Of a stretch of DNA of 64,000 nucleotides, positions 48,231-59,999 are shown in pieces. Below the pieces are notes generated by a model. That model was not told the DNA's origin, did no database searches, and worked only from the letters and a program-made list of their open reading frames with translations. The stretch is taken from NCBI GenBank assembly GCA_949130495.1, contig OX422210.1, positions 639,430,585 to 639,494,584 on the forward strand. Reading direction: 5' to 3'. This DNA is from Sambucus nigra (taxonomy: Eukaryota > Streptophyta > Magnoliopsida > Dipsacales > Adoxaceae). Position numbers and translations under genes: made by a program. Position 1 is the first letter of the stretch, and every line of letters begins with the position of its first letter.

Positions 48231-49020
48231 AATCTCTTTCAATCCACTTGTTGTCATTCTCAAGGAAAATAAATTAACTGGACCTGATTACATTGACTGG
48301 AAAGGAAATTGGATATAGTGTTGACTATAGAAGAGTATAAGTTTGTGCTCTATGCAATTTGTCATGAGCAACCTGGTTAAGGAGGGATCGAAAAGGAAAG
48401 CCATGCTTATTAGAAATGGATCAAGGCCGTTGAGATAGCGCGATGTTACATATTGGCATCCATGTCAAATGTTCTACAACATCAGCATCAGTTGATAACC
48501 TAGGCCTATGATATGATGTTGAACCTCAAAGATATGTTTGGGGATCAGACAAGTACTGCAAGGCAGGTTGCCATAAAAGAACTCATGAACATGAATATGG
48601 TTAAAGGGACACCAGTGAGGGAACATGTTTTAAGGATAATGTCTCTTCTTAATGAGCTTGAAATACTCAGAGCGGAAATCGATGGGGAAACCCAAGTCGA
48701 TATTATTTTCCAGTCGCTACCTGAGTCCTTTAAGCAGTTTCATTTAAATTACAACACGAATAAGATCTCTTACTCTTTAGCAGACTACTTAAAGAACTTC
48801 AAGGAGTTGAGGTTCTCATCAAGAAGTCAATAAATGCTTTTTTTTTATTGAGAAAGGTTATACTTCTAGTCCTATAGACAAGAAGAAGAATAAGAAGGCT
48901 CAAAAATAGGTTATAGTCACTCAGGCAGCTCGGGCCCAGGGAGGTGTGAAAAAGCCAAAGGGCAAGTGTTTAGATTATAAGCAGTCAGGACACCGGAGGA
49001 ACAATTATTTAGTTTTCGCA
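48231..49020 (+). pseudogene. Ty1/copia gag (degenerate)
   Basis: It begins with N-K-L-T-G-P-D-Y-I-D-W near 48270, the usual copia gag N-terminus, then after frame breaks the UBN2-type core at 48513-48833 (M-L-N-L-K-D-M-F-G, I-F-Q-S-L-P-E-S-F, S-L-A-D-Y-L). The zinc knuckle near 48967 reads C-L-D-Y-K-Q-S-G-H-R-R-N-N-Y, with the second and last Cys replaced by Tyr, each a single G-to-A change. Non-functional. Confidence 0.85.
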
Positions 49021-49289
49021 ACAAACAGAACAATGCAGGTAAATTCAGTTAACTTGTCGTTGAATCATATTTTTTTTAGTTTATACTGCTGGTACCTGGA
49101 GTGTAAATATGAGTGTCACTAATTATATATGCAATTCTTTATAGGGGTTCTGGAAAACCAGGCGACTTAGTGATGGAGAGATTTATTTGATTATGGAATA
49201 AATGTCCCAGATTCCTTATGGGGACATGCTTTAGAAATGCCCACTTAGTTACTGAACTTGGTAACTTCTAAGGCGGTCTCTACTATACC

Positions 49290-49570
49290 CAAAGAATTAT
49301 GAATTGGGTACAAGCCTTGTATAAAATATATTCGGATTTGGGGTAGTCTTGCACGTGCTGAAAAGAGATCCCAGTAAGTTAGAATCAAGATCAGAAGTGT
49401 TTTTCTTTATAGGATATCTTAAAGAAACTAAGGGTTACTTGTTATATAATCCTAAGGATCAGAATGTCATTGTTTGCACCAATCCCCGACTATTTGAAGA
49501 GGATTATATGATGGATCATAAACCTATAAGTAAAGTTGTTCTTGAAGAGTCGAGGGGAAACCAATAAGAT
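49290..49570 (+). pseudogene. Copia integrase, C-terminal remnant
   Basis: I-R-I-W-G-S-L-A-H-V, then G-Y-L-K-E-T-K-G-Y, the conserved segment closing copia integrase cores. Protease and the catalytic integrase core are missing: only about 300 bp separates gag from here. Confidence 0.8.
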
Positions 49571-49819
49571 TCTCAACACCACTGGTACAGGATAAAATAA
49601 CACAACGTGTTGACATTAGTGCACCATTACAGGGACTACCTCATCGTAGTGGGAGGGTTTTATATCAAACTGAATAATTTATATACTTAGGAGAGTCTTA
49701 TGAAAAGGTCCCGATGAATTCGAAGTTAATCCATATAAGTACAATGAGGCTATCCAAGCCAAAGATTCAAACTTTGGCTTAATGCTATGAATTTTGAGAT
49801 GGAATCTATGTAATCCAAT

Positions 49820-50420
49820 TAGGTTTGGAATCTTTTAGATCCGCTCGAAGTGATAAACCCATAGGATACAAGTGGTTCCATAAAAGTAAGAGAGGGGTGG
49901 ATGTGAAGGTTGAGACCTTCAAGGCATGTCTTGTTGTGAAAGGATTTACTTTGAAAGAGGGCATCAATTATGAGGAAACCTTCTCGGCATTAGATATAAT
50001 AAAGTTCATCAAAATTCTCTTATCCACTACGGCTCATTTCGATAATGAAATTTAGCAAATGGACATTAAGACTGTATTTCTTAATGGGAATCTTGAAGAG
50101 TGTATATATATTGTACAACCAGACGGTTTGATCAATGTCTGACTAAGCTGCGTGTGTATAAGAAGTGCAATAAAAATATAGTGGTGATGTGAATGAAATT
50201 CTTTTATTTGGAAAAGATGTTGGAGTGTTTTCTTTTATGATAGTGTGGTAATCTAGTCGCATCCTTGGGATCAAGCTTATGCGAGATCATAATAATGGGC
50301 GTATCAAAAGCAACTTATATCGATTCCATTCTTGCCAGGTTTAGCATAAAATATTCTAATCAGACATGGAACATTTCTATCGAAGGATTAGTGTCCTAAG
50401 ACACCTGATAAGATAGAGAA
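49820..50420 (+). pseudogene. Copia reverse transcriptase (RVT_2 type, degenerate)
   Basis: I-G-Y-K-W-F-H-K-S-K-R-G-V-D and E-G-I-N-Y-E-E-T-F-S are conserved RT boxes of Ty1/copia. Q-M-D-I-K-T-V-F-L-N-G follows a stop at 50053. The YVDD box region near 50190 is altered to N-E and lies after a deletion. Several stops. Confidence 0.85.
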
Positions 50421-50429
50421 GATGAAATG

Positions 50430-51045
50430 CATCCATTATGCTTCAGCGATTAGGAGCCTTATGTATGTTATGCTATCCACTAAACCCAATATCTGCTTTG
50501 TTCGTAGCATGGTTAGTAGATATCAGTCTAACCCTAGGCAAGAACACTAGACTGTGGTAAAGCATATACTTAAAGACCTAAAAAGGGACAGAAAATTATA
50601 TGTTAATTTACCAGGTAAAGAGTTTAGTACCTATTGGGCACACCGACCGGATTTTCATTCTGATAGAGATTCCAAAAAATTTACCTCAGGATATGTGTTT
50701 ATCCTAAAAGGTGGAGCCTTTAGTTGGAGGAGTATCAAATAATAATGCATTGTTGATTCCACTGTGGAAGATGAATATGTGGCAGCCTCTGAGGCAACCA
50801 ATGGAGCAATATAGCTTAGGAACTTCCTGATGGATCTAGGAGTGGTACCTTTAGTTCAATCGGTTATTATAATTTATTGTGACAATAGTAGTACGGTTGC
50901 TAACTCAAAGGAATCCGGGAGCCATAAGAGAGGTAAACACATCGAGCGTAAGTATCAGTTCATTTTAGAATTTGTGCAACGGGGTAATGTAACAGTTACC
51001 AACATTGTATCAGGTAAACCCTTTCACGAAGAGCTTACTAGCTAA
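50430..51045 (+). pseudogene. Copia RNase H (degenerate)
   Basis: C-D-N-S-S-T-V-A-N-S-K and H-K-R-G-K-H-I-E-R-K-Y near 50878-50955 are the terminal RNase H boxes of Ty1/copia. S-G-Y-V-F lies upstream. It ends in the stop at 51043. Confidence 0.85.
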
Positions 51046-51105
51046 GATTTTTGATATCCATGTATAGGGGATGGGAGTGAGATGCATTACGACATAACTT
51101 TATCT

Positions 51106-51116
51106 AAGTGGGAGAT
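51106..51116 (+). other. Copia polypurine tract
   Basis: AAGTGGGAGAT directly before the 3' LTR start TGTTAGAG. Confidence 0.85.
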
Positions 51117-53174
51117 TGTTAGAGCAATAGACTATAACCATGCTTTATGTAATAGTTTATTTATGGATTTATTGTTAAAATAAAGCCAGTTTTTCATATT
51201 TTAATGAGAATCATGCATGGACATAATGTTTTCATTATTTTATATGTTACCGATGTCTTTTATTCTGCTGAGTAGGTGCTCTAATGTGTAGAGTACGACT
51301 TACATATAGAGGATCAGATCACCTATTCTCGTGGAATATAAGTTTTATCGTTCACAGTCTTAGATGGAACTGGACTCATCATCAGTAGAGTTGTAGCATT
51401 ATATTTTAGTAGGTCTATCTTGATTATGAAAAATGATATAGTTTTAACCTATTGTGCTAATACACTTTATGTGTATTGAACGGGACCACTTTAAGGACAT
51501 TGTCTTTACACTGATTTTATAAGACAATGTACACCTCGTGATTATTAGGTTTACTTAAGACTCTAAATCCTAATATGATTGATGGGAACATGCACTAGTT
51601 ATTTATTTCTCTGACCTATTAAGTGAGATTCATTATTGGATCAATAATCTTGATAGATTGGGTAATGGTGATTAATGTATGGTGAAAGTCTTTTATGGAT
51701 GGAATTCACATCTCGGTATAGAGACTGGTGATACCCCTTTGAGATGCTTATAAGTTTTGTATGTGTTAATCCCCATAGGTGGATTATGTTAATCCGGCAT
51801 TACAATTAAGTTAAGTTATACTGCTCAAGGACTTAAAGAAGTTAATTAAATAAATTATCAGCAATTTATTTTATTTACAAGTATTTGTAACCTTAACGTG
51901 GGGAGAATTAAGTAATAATAACAAGGTGATCGAAACATAATTTTGAGTTTAGGAGTGGAGTTGCAATTATAATTATGTAGTGGTATTAATTATAATTAAC
52001 GAGTTGGGATTAAAATCCGTGTTGGATTAGATTTTCTCAGACCCATTAGGAGCTATATCCTTATCTCTCCTAAGACCCTACCGTAGCGCGCGCGCACACA
52101 TACACACACACACACACACAAATATATATATATATATGCACATAAGATCTATTTTTCCTCAAGAAAGCCATCACCCTTGAGACTCAAAAACTCTAATTTG
52201 CATTTGTGAGAAAGAGACAGTGGAGAGAAAGTTAGAAGAGAAGGTGGTCACAAAGAAAGAGCCCACATTCTCCTCGTAAGTTCGTAACTGTTCATATTAG
52301 CGCTGTGTTTCGGCCGGATCGAATCGAAAAATGCCCCTTTGGAAAAAAATCGATTTTTTCGAAAACAAAATAATTATTCCGATCCGATTTTTTTGAAAAA
52401 TTAAAAAAAAATCGAATTTGGTAAAATCGAAAAATCAGTAAAATTAAAAAATTCACAAAATATATTTAAAATTAAGAAATTTTGAAATTTTCAAAATTTC
52501 AAAAAATAAATTATTGATTTTCGATTACTCAAAATTCTCGTTTTAAAGAAATAAAGAAAAGGGCTTGACTAAACATGTAAATACATGAGGATTTGATCCG
52601 TTTTTTTATTTGTGTAGAAGTTAAGGGGATACTCTCCTTTTATAGAGTACATTTTGGAGCCCTCTCCCTCTCCCAACCTATGTGGGATATAAAAAACTTT
52701 TAAAAAATAAATAAAAAATCGAAAATTGAAAAATAATTTTGAAAAAATCCGAAATAATTCCGAACAAAATTCAAAAAAATCAGATTGACGTAGTTTCGAA
52801 AAAATTGGATCGAAAAAAATTAAGAAATAAAAAATTCAGAATTATTTTTTATTTTCGATCCGATTTTTTTCGAAAAAATTGGAAATCGAAAAATTAGCAA
52901 ACTAAAATTTCATTCCAAATTAAAAAAAATCGAAAGTTCGAAAAAAAACACAGCCCTAGTTCATATCGGGGACATGGTAGGAGATTATGAGGTGCATCGA
53001 GCCTGTGTTCTAGATCACTCTTCATCGCATACTGTTCGAGCTGAGACGAGATCAAATCATAGAGATCTCGAAAGGTAAACCATAATTTTTCCTTGTAAGG
53101 TTTCACATATGGTAGTTTTTTTGTAGTTCAATTTATACGCATAATAAATAAACCCTAAGGCTGCAGCTCCAATA
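51117..53174 (+). repeat. Copia 3' LTR (with MITE insertion)
   Basis: It starts TGTTAGAG and ends near GCTCCAATA. The length is 2058 bp, or about 1389 bp without the MITE and its duplicated 8 bp. The (CA)n(TA)n microsatellite is at 52087-52138. Confidence 0.88.
52298..52958. mobile_element. hAT-like MITE in copia 3' LTR
   Basis: 661 bp, flanked by the exact 8-bp direct repeat GTTCATAT (52290-52297 and 52959-52966), absent from the other LTR. Termini are TAGCGCTGTGTTT and, inverted, TAGGGCTGTGTTT. It has no coding capacity and many AATCGAAAA/TTTTCGATT inverted motifs. TSD length and TAGGGCTGTG-like ends fit non-autonomous hAT elements. Confidence 0.8.
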
Positions 53175-53447
53175 TAATCATCATAATTACATTAAAAAAT
53201 TCAACAATAATATAACAATTTTAATTCCTTCCACCGATTCAATACAATAGTATTTATAAATGTAAGTTTCAACATTAACGTAGTTCCACCGAACACATGT
53301 ACATGTTTCAACACTACGCAACATGATTGGATATTGATAAGAAATAAGAATCAAGTTCCCTATAACTGTGTATTAGAGGTACTCAGGGAATCATCTATAT
53401 AGAGAAATAAGATTATAGTAAAATAAAAAATTTATAGTAAAAAAGGT

Positions 53448-55920
53448 CATGTTTTCTAGGCCAAGTGTTGAAAATTTCAAATTAACATCATATTCTAAAA
53501 TCAGGAGTCCCGTGGCTACTTAATCAGTTCTTACGAGTTATATTGGTCCCATGTGAGGTGTCCGTGTCTCTTATGGGATCGTTTAGTGGTTGTTATGCAT
53601 TATAGCCTTTCAATGACATATTTTTAAGCCTAATTTTAGATATTTATAAATGATAATCATATTCTCAAATCGGGAGTTTTGTGACAATGGGATTAGTTCA
53701 TACGAGTTACATTTGATCCCGTGCGAGGTGTTCATGCCTCTTACGAGACTATTTGATGTTTTTTTTAAAGTTTTTTCCCTTTAATAGTAAGTTATTAATC
53801 CTAAGTATAGATATTGTCAATTATCATCTTATTCTCAAATATAGAGTTTCGTGACCATGTGGTTAGTTCCTACGAGTTACATTGGTCTTGTGTGAGGTAT
53901 TCGTATCTCTTATGGAACCTTTTCGGGGATCTTTTGAGTTTTCGCCCTTTATCCGAATGTTTTTATGTCTAAGTCTAGATATTTACAAATCATCATCATA
54001 TTCTCAAATTGGGAGTCCCATGACTATGAGGTCAGTTCCTACGAGTTACAATAGTCCCCTGAGAGGTGTTCGTGCCTCTTTCGAGGCTCTTTGATAGCTA
54101 TTTAATATTTTCACCCTTTAACGACATATTTTAAGTCTCATTCTATATATTTACAAATTATCCTCATATTCTCAAACCGAGAGTCCTGTGACTATACGGT
54201 CAGTTTTTACGAATTACATTGATCTCGTGTGAGGTGTTTGTGTCTTTCACGGGGCCGTTTGGTGGTTGTTTCAAGTTTTTGCCCTTTAACGACATGTCTT
54301 TTAGGCCAAGTCTAGAAATTAGTAAATTAATGACTATTCTCAAACCTAGAGTCCCGTGACTATGTGATCAGTTCCTACGAGTTACATTGATCTCCTGCGA
54401 GGTGTTCGTGCATCTTACATGACTATTTGGTGGTTGTTTTGCCTTTTAGCCTTTTAACGACATGTTTTTAAGCCTAAATCTAGATAATTGTAAATTATCA
54501 CTTATTCTCAAATCGGGAGTTTCCTGGCTACGTGATCAGTTCCTACGAGTTACATTGATCCCGCGCGACATGTTCATGCTTTTTCTAGGGCCGTTTGGTG
54601 GCTGTTTTGCATTTTCGCCCTTTAATGGTAAGTTTTTAAGCCTAAGTCTAGACATTGCTAATTATCATCTTATTATCAAATCAGGAGCCATGTGACTATG
54701 TGGTCAGATCCTACGAGTTACATTAGCCTTATGTGAGGTGTCCGTGCCTCTTATGGGACCTTTTCGGGGTTATTTTAACTTTTTGCTCTTTATCGGAATG
54801 TTACGCCTAAGTATAGATATTTGCAAATTATCATCATATTATCAAATCGAGAGTCCTGTGACTATGAGGTTAGTTCCTACGAGTTACATTGGTCCCATAC
54901 GAGGTGTTCGTGCCTCTTATGGGGTCGTTTGATGGTTGTTTTATATTTTCACCTTTTAACAACATGTTTTTTAGCCTAAGTCTGGATATTTGTAAATCAT
55001 TGTCATATTCTCAAGTTGGGAGTACCGTGATTATGTGGTTCATTCCTACGAGTTACATTGATCACGTGTGAAGTGTTTTTGTCTTTTATGAGGCTGCTTG
55101 GCGGATGTTTTGACTTTTCGCCTTTTAATGGCATGTTTTTTAGGCAAACTATTACCGGAATATTCTCTAACTGTGAGTCCCGTGATTACGTGGTCAGTTC
55201 TTATGAGTTACATTGGTCCCGTGCGAGGTGTTTGTGACTCTTAGGGTATCATTTGGTGCTTATTTTATGTTTCAGCCCTTTAACGAGATGTTTTAAGGCT
55301 AATTCCGGATATTTACAAATTATCACCATATTCTAAAATCTGGAGCCCCCATGACTATGTGGTCAGTTCCTATGAGTTACATTGGTTCCGTACGAGGTTT
55401 TCGTGCCTTTAACAAGGTCGTTTGGTGGTTTTTTTTTGTATTTTCTCCCTTTAACGACAAGCTTTTAAGCTCAAGTCTAGATATTACCAATTATCATCTT
55501 ACTATCAAATTGGGTGTCCTACGACTGTGCGGTCTGTTCTTACAAGTTATATTGGTCCTGCGTGAGGTGTTCGTGTCTCTTACGGGGCCTTTTCGTGGTT
55601 ATTTTGAGTTTTCACTTTTTATCAGAATGCTTTTAAGTCTAAGTTTAGATATTTATAAATTGTCATTATATTCTAAAATCGAGAGTACCGTGAAAATGCG
55701 GTCACTCCCTATGACTTACATTGGTCCTATGTGAGATGTTCATGGTTCTTATGGGGTCGTTTAAGGGTTGTTTTAGGTTTTCACCCTTTAGCGACATATT
55801 TTGTAGACTATATCTAGAAATTTTCAAATTAACGTTATATTCTCAAAGTGAGAGTTTCGTGACTACATAGTCAATATCTACAGGTTACTTTGATCCTAGT
55901 TTGTTATGTTTCGAAGTAGG
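53448..55920. repeat. Satellite array, monomer about 169 bp, about 15 copies
   Basis: The landmark TACGAGTTACATTGGTCCC recurs near 53531, 53701, 53871, 54040, 54208, 54376, 54544, 54712, 54878, 55047, 55201, 55371, 55541, 55710 and 55879, so spacing is 166-170 bp except one of 154. Monomers also share CTCAAATCGGGAGTCCCGTGACTA-like and GCCCTTTAACGACATG-like blocks and differ by perhaps 15-25% by eye. Confidence 0.92.
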
Positions 55921-56029
55921 CACTAGAAAATCTAAGACTACTTTATTTTTCAATGATGGAAAACTAAGATTCAATGATTACTTGGTAGAGATTGAATCCA
56001 CTTTAACAAATGTATTCCTTTTTCTATGA

Positions 56030-59000
56030 ATAAGATTTTTTTTTAAAGATGATGAGATTGTGGAAAAGGCGAAAGCCGACCCATTGCCTTATTACACTGG
56101 CACTAATTGTGTGGAAGTAGATCTATATTAAGAGAATGTGGGACCAGTAAAGGTAATTGTTATGGATTCAGAAGCATCAAAAGGACAAGTCTCAGATGAG
56201 GCTTGGGTTGAGTTAGAGCTTGGTCTAATAGGACCAACTGAAGAAAATAAAATAATTATTCAATGGATAGCACACCCATCGATATTGAGTAGGCCAATAA
56301 AAATTTGGCCATGGTTTTATATAAGTTCAGAGATTTGGAATTGAGCACCAAAATTGGTGAGGAAATGACCAAACTGAGTTTATTTGACCTTAGAAGAAGA
56401 TGTAGAGGATGAGGATCCTCAAGACAGCTATGAATTGCTAAGTTCACCAATAGAACATGTAGATATTATGGTGAATTGACTGGATCCCTTGATATAAATT
56501 AACTCGGGGAAGAAACAAAATAAGAGAGTCACCGACATTAGTGCCATCCTAATAAAATAAGACCAACAATTTATTATAGACCTTTTACATCAGTATAAGG
56601 AGTGTTTTGCTTGGGGATTATAATAAACCATCTCTATTGGATAGAAAATTTGTGAAACATAGACTACTAATCAAATAAGGTTGCAACCTTGTCAAATAGT
56701 TTCCTAGACAAATGACTCTAGAGGTCACAACTAAGATCAAAGAAGAAATAAAAAGGTTGTCCAAGGATGGGTTCATTCAAACTGCCATGTATGTTGAATG
56801 TCTCTCTAATATAGTTCTAGTAGATAAAAAAAATGACAAATTGAGAGTATGCATTGATTTTAAAATTTTAGACGCAGCCACTCTAAAAGATGAATATCTA
56901 ATCCTAGTAGTAGATTTATTGATCGACAAATGAGTTGGTCATGATATCATGGATGGTCATTCTGGTTATAACAAAATATGTATAACTGAAGAAGATGTGA
57001 ATAAAACTACTTTTAGGTGACCAGATAATTTGGGAACCTATAAATAGTTAAAATGCCATTTGGACTATTGAATATTGGGGCCACATACTAAAGGGGAATG
57101 GATAACATTTTTCATGACATGGCTGACACTTTTTTGGAGTGTATATTAATGATATAATTGTTAAAAAATAGTAGCAAATCATATAACACACTTAAAAAAG
57201 TCATTCAAAAGAATGAGGCTTTATCAACTTAAAATGAATCTTTTGAAGCGTGCCTTCAAAGTTTTTTCAGAAAATTTTCTAAATATTTAGTACCCCAAAA
57301 GGGAATACAAGTTGATCGTAACAAAGATAAAGCAATAATTAAAAGCACAACTCTCAAGAATAAGAAAGAATTAGAAAGGTTTTTGGGTCAAGTTAATTCC
57401 CATCGTAAATTTATATATAATGCAGTAGGAAAAACTAAAGTGTTTTCTCTTTTTTTTTTCATCTAAAAGACTAAGAGGAGATCCATTGGAAGGAAGAGAC
57501 TAAGAAAGATTTCCAAGCACTCAAAATGCACCATGCGAAGCCTTAGCTGATTTTTTGGCAGATCATCCATGTGAAGATGAGCCATAAGGAGAGTATGATA
57601 TAAGGTATATAACTCTAGTTCCATGAAAACTATGGTTTGTTGGACGAATAATGATATAATATCAGGTATAGGGGTGGTTATTGAATCCCCTGAATATGTT
57701 AAAACAAAACATGGATACAAGTTAGAAGAGAACATATGTTTCAACAATCAAATGGAATATGATGCTGTTATAATAACCCTAAAGATTATTTGAAGTTGTA
57801 GTGGTTATATCATAGAAATTTTGGGTGATTCCCAATTGGTTATGAGACAATTGACTGGTGAATATAAATGTGTTCATGATTTATCTAAAAAAAATTTATT
57901 GTCCAAATTTGATGAAGTCATACCAAATTATCTTCCTAAATTTTTAAATGAAGAAACTAATGAAATGGCTCTCAAGGCTTCAAGATTTAAGCTTGATGAC
58001 AACTTCGAAGTGAGTCTAAAGCTCAATGCTATTGATACCACTATTGCATAACAAATGTCCCTTATTTAAAATTGAGAATATTGATATTTAAGAAAATTGG
58101 ATGAAACCATTAATTGAGTATCTAGCTGACCAAAATATCAAGAGTGATAGGGTTATTAAACCGAGAGCATCCAGTTATGTTATGTACATTGGGAAATTAT
58201 TCAAAATAGATGATGATGGAATGATCCTAAAGTGACTAAGTAAGCATGATGTTTTAGCAGTTATAGCATAAGTCCATAAAGGCCCTTGTGGGGCTCATCA
58301 GGTTGGTCCTAAGATGAGGTGGTTGTTAGGAAGACGTGAATTTCATTGACCCTCTATTATAAAAGATTGTATTAAATTTGTAAAAGGATGCCAAAAATGC
58401 CAACAACATGCTCCTTTGAAATATATATGTGTTATAGATCTACAATATGTAGTAAAGCCTTGGCCAATTAGAGGATGGGCTATTGATGTCATTGGTAAAA
58501 TTTATCCTCCATCCTCTAAATTGAATAGTTTTATGTTAGTACCAACATACTACTTTACCAAATGTGTGGCGGTAAAAGCCTTGAGGTCGATAATCCATAA
58601 TGAATTGGTAGATTTCTTCTAAGAAATTGTATATAGGTTTGGGATCCTAAAAACCATAACCTCAGACAAAACCACCATCTTCGAATCAAATATGCTGTTG
58701 GAATTTACCTCAAATTTAGGAATAACTTTGACAAAGGCTGCTCCTTATTATGCTCAATCAAATGGTTAGAAAGAGGCTACTAATAAGGTAATTAAGAACA
58801 ACTTGATAAAGCGATAATCCAAGATAATAGAATAATTTGTTGCCAGAAGTTTTATGGGCTTATAGGACCTCTAAAAATCAAGTACTGCGATAACTCCATA
58901 TGCCTTACCTATGGGAATAATGTTATTTTACTAACTGAAATCACTCCCTAACTTTATTGAAAGTGGTGGCCCCAAATAAATCAATAGTAAAAGGTTATGA

Positions 59001-59406
59001 CCAAGCTATGCATATGGAATTAAAAAACATAGATGATGATAAGGTCAGAGCTTTAAATAATATAATGGTCCAAAAGAATAAAATAATTGATATCTGCAAT
59101 TAGAAAGTAAATAAAATGATCTTTACTGAAGGAGACTTGGTTTGGAAAACCATTTTTCCTTTGGGATCAATGAATCCAACTTATGAAAAGGGGTCCCCAA
59201 AATTGGAAAGGTCAATCCAAATCTATAAAATATTCAAAGGTGGGTCACACCATTTAACAAGCATCAATGTTTACATTCACATGCGAAAAACAAATGTAAG
59301 ATTTCTAAACCATATAACTCGACCATTTGGGAAGCAAGGCAACAAGAACAAAATACATAATTTCATTAAATATTGGCAAAATTTACATACTAATGAAAAT
59401 ATTTGA
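56030..59406 (+). pseudogene. Tat-3: degraded Tat-like Ty3/gypsy pol
   Basis: Order on the plus strand: RT with L-R-V-C-I-D-F and G-H-S-G-Y-N-K-I (56712-57000), an RT thumb-like F-L-G-Q-V-N (about 57385), then archaeal-type RNase H with G-I-G-V-V-I-E-S-P and G-D-S-Q-L-V (57640-57840), integrase zinc region C-Q-K-C-Q-Q-H (58393), core W-A-I-D-V-I-G (58475), and the C-terminal G-D-L-V-W-K (59131). The RNase H between RT and the archaeal-type one seems deleted near 57530. Stops are frequent. No LTR could be found on either side. Confidence 0.8.
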
Positions 59407-59459
59407 ATAAAAAGACCTAAAATTGGTCCAAAAGTTTACATATCCGAGTTTTTTAGCTC

Positions 59460-59960
59460 TAATATGAACCTCTCTCTATAAATGCAGTTGCATTATTGGT
59501 TAAGACTTTTATTTCATTAATCAACTGGCACATTCTTTGCTAATAATAAGACTTGTCTATAATGGTCACTTTCGATTCCTCATTGACTTTAGCTAGTTAT
59601 TTCTCAAGGTCCTCTTTCTCAAACAATAAGGAAATATTTATATTTCAAATAACTCATAAGTCTTGCAGACCCTTGGCAACTTTAGCTCATTTACTTGAGA
59701 AATGGGCTTTGTCTACAGATAAGTCATTCTCCTCAATCTCTGCTTAGGCCATGATTATAGTGTGATATGGGAGTGCATGGCCACTAGTGTTTAATGGATT
59801 TATAACACTTTCCTCCAAGTATTTGAGTTTTGAAATATAGGAACAAGATGCCCTGATCCCAATATGAAAGGTAAAGTCAATTAAGTTTTCAAATGGAACC
59901 TTAGTAAAGCTTCGAAGCCGATCCAAAGCTTGTGAAGCATGTAATTGATATGACAGTGGA
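59460..59960 (-). pseudogene. Antisense coiled-coil relic past Tat-3 pol
   Basis: One minus-strand frame runs about 160 codons with seven or so stops. It shows L-D-R-L-R-S-F, K-L-K-Y-L-E-E-S-V-I, A-E-I-E-E-N-D-L, K-A-H-F-S-S-K, F-E-K-E-D-L-E-K and L-A-K-V-N-E-E-S-K-V: K/E/L-rich with heptad-like spacing. It lies where Tat-1 and Tat-2 carry their antisense genes and ends about 55 bp from the pol stop. I infer a decayed homologous position. The protein family is not identifiable. Confidence 0.45.
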
Positions 59961-59999
59961 TGATAATACGGGTATTCTATGGAATGATACGTATATTAG

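Larger units (their letters stand above)
33371..53174 (+). mobile_element. Old Ty1/copia retrotransposon, split by Tat-2 and a MITE
   Basis: Left LTR 33371-34486 continues at 46464-46705. Right LTR is 51117-53174. The interior holds a decayed primer site, gag, integrase C-terminus, RT and RNase H in Ty1/copia order (integrase before RT). After removing insertions the LTRs are about 1.36 and 1.39 kb, mutually diverged by an estimated 10-15%. The TSD is not clear (TAACT before, TAATC after). The protease, most of the integrase and part of RT are deleted, so the element is dead. Confidence 0.9.

Noticed and set aside
52894..53106. Frame across the MITE end and copia LTR
   Set aside because: It crosses the MITE border and TSD, so it cannot be an ancestral gene.
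53882..55734. Chain of 60-130-codon frames
   Set aside because: They are reading frames of the 169-bp satellite; each monomer gives the same peptide in shifting frames.
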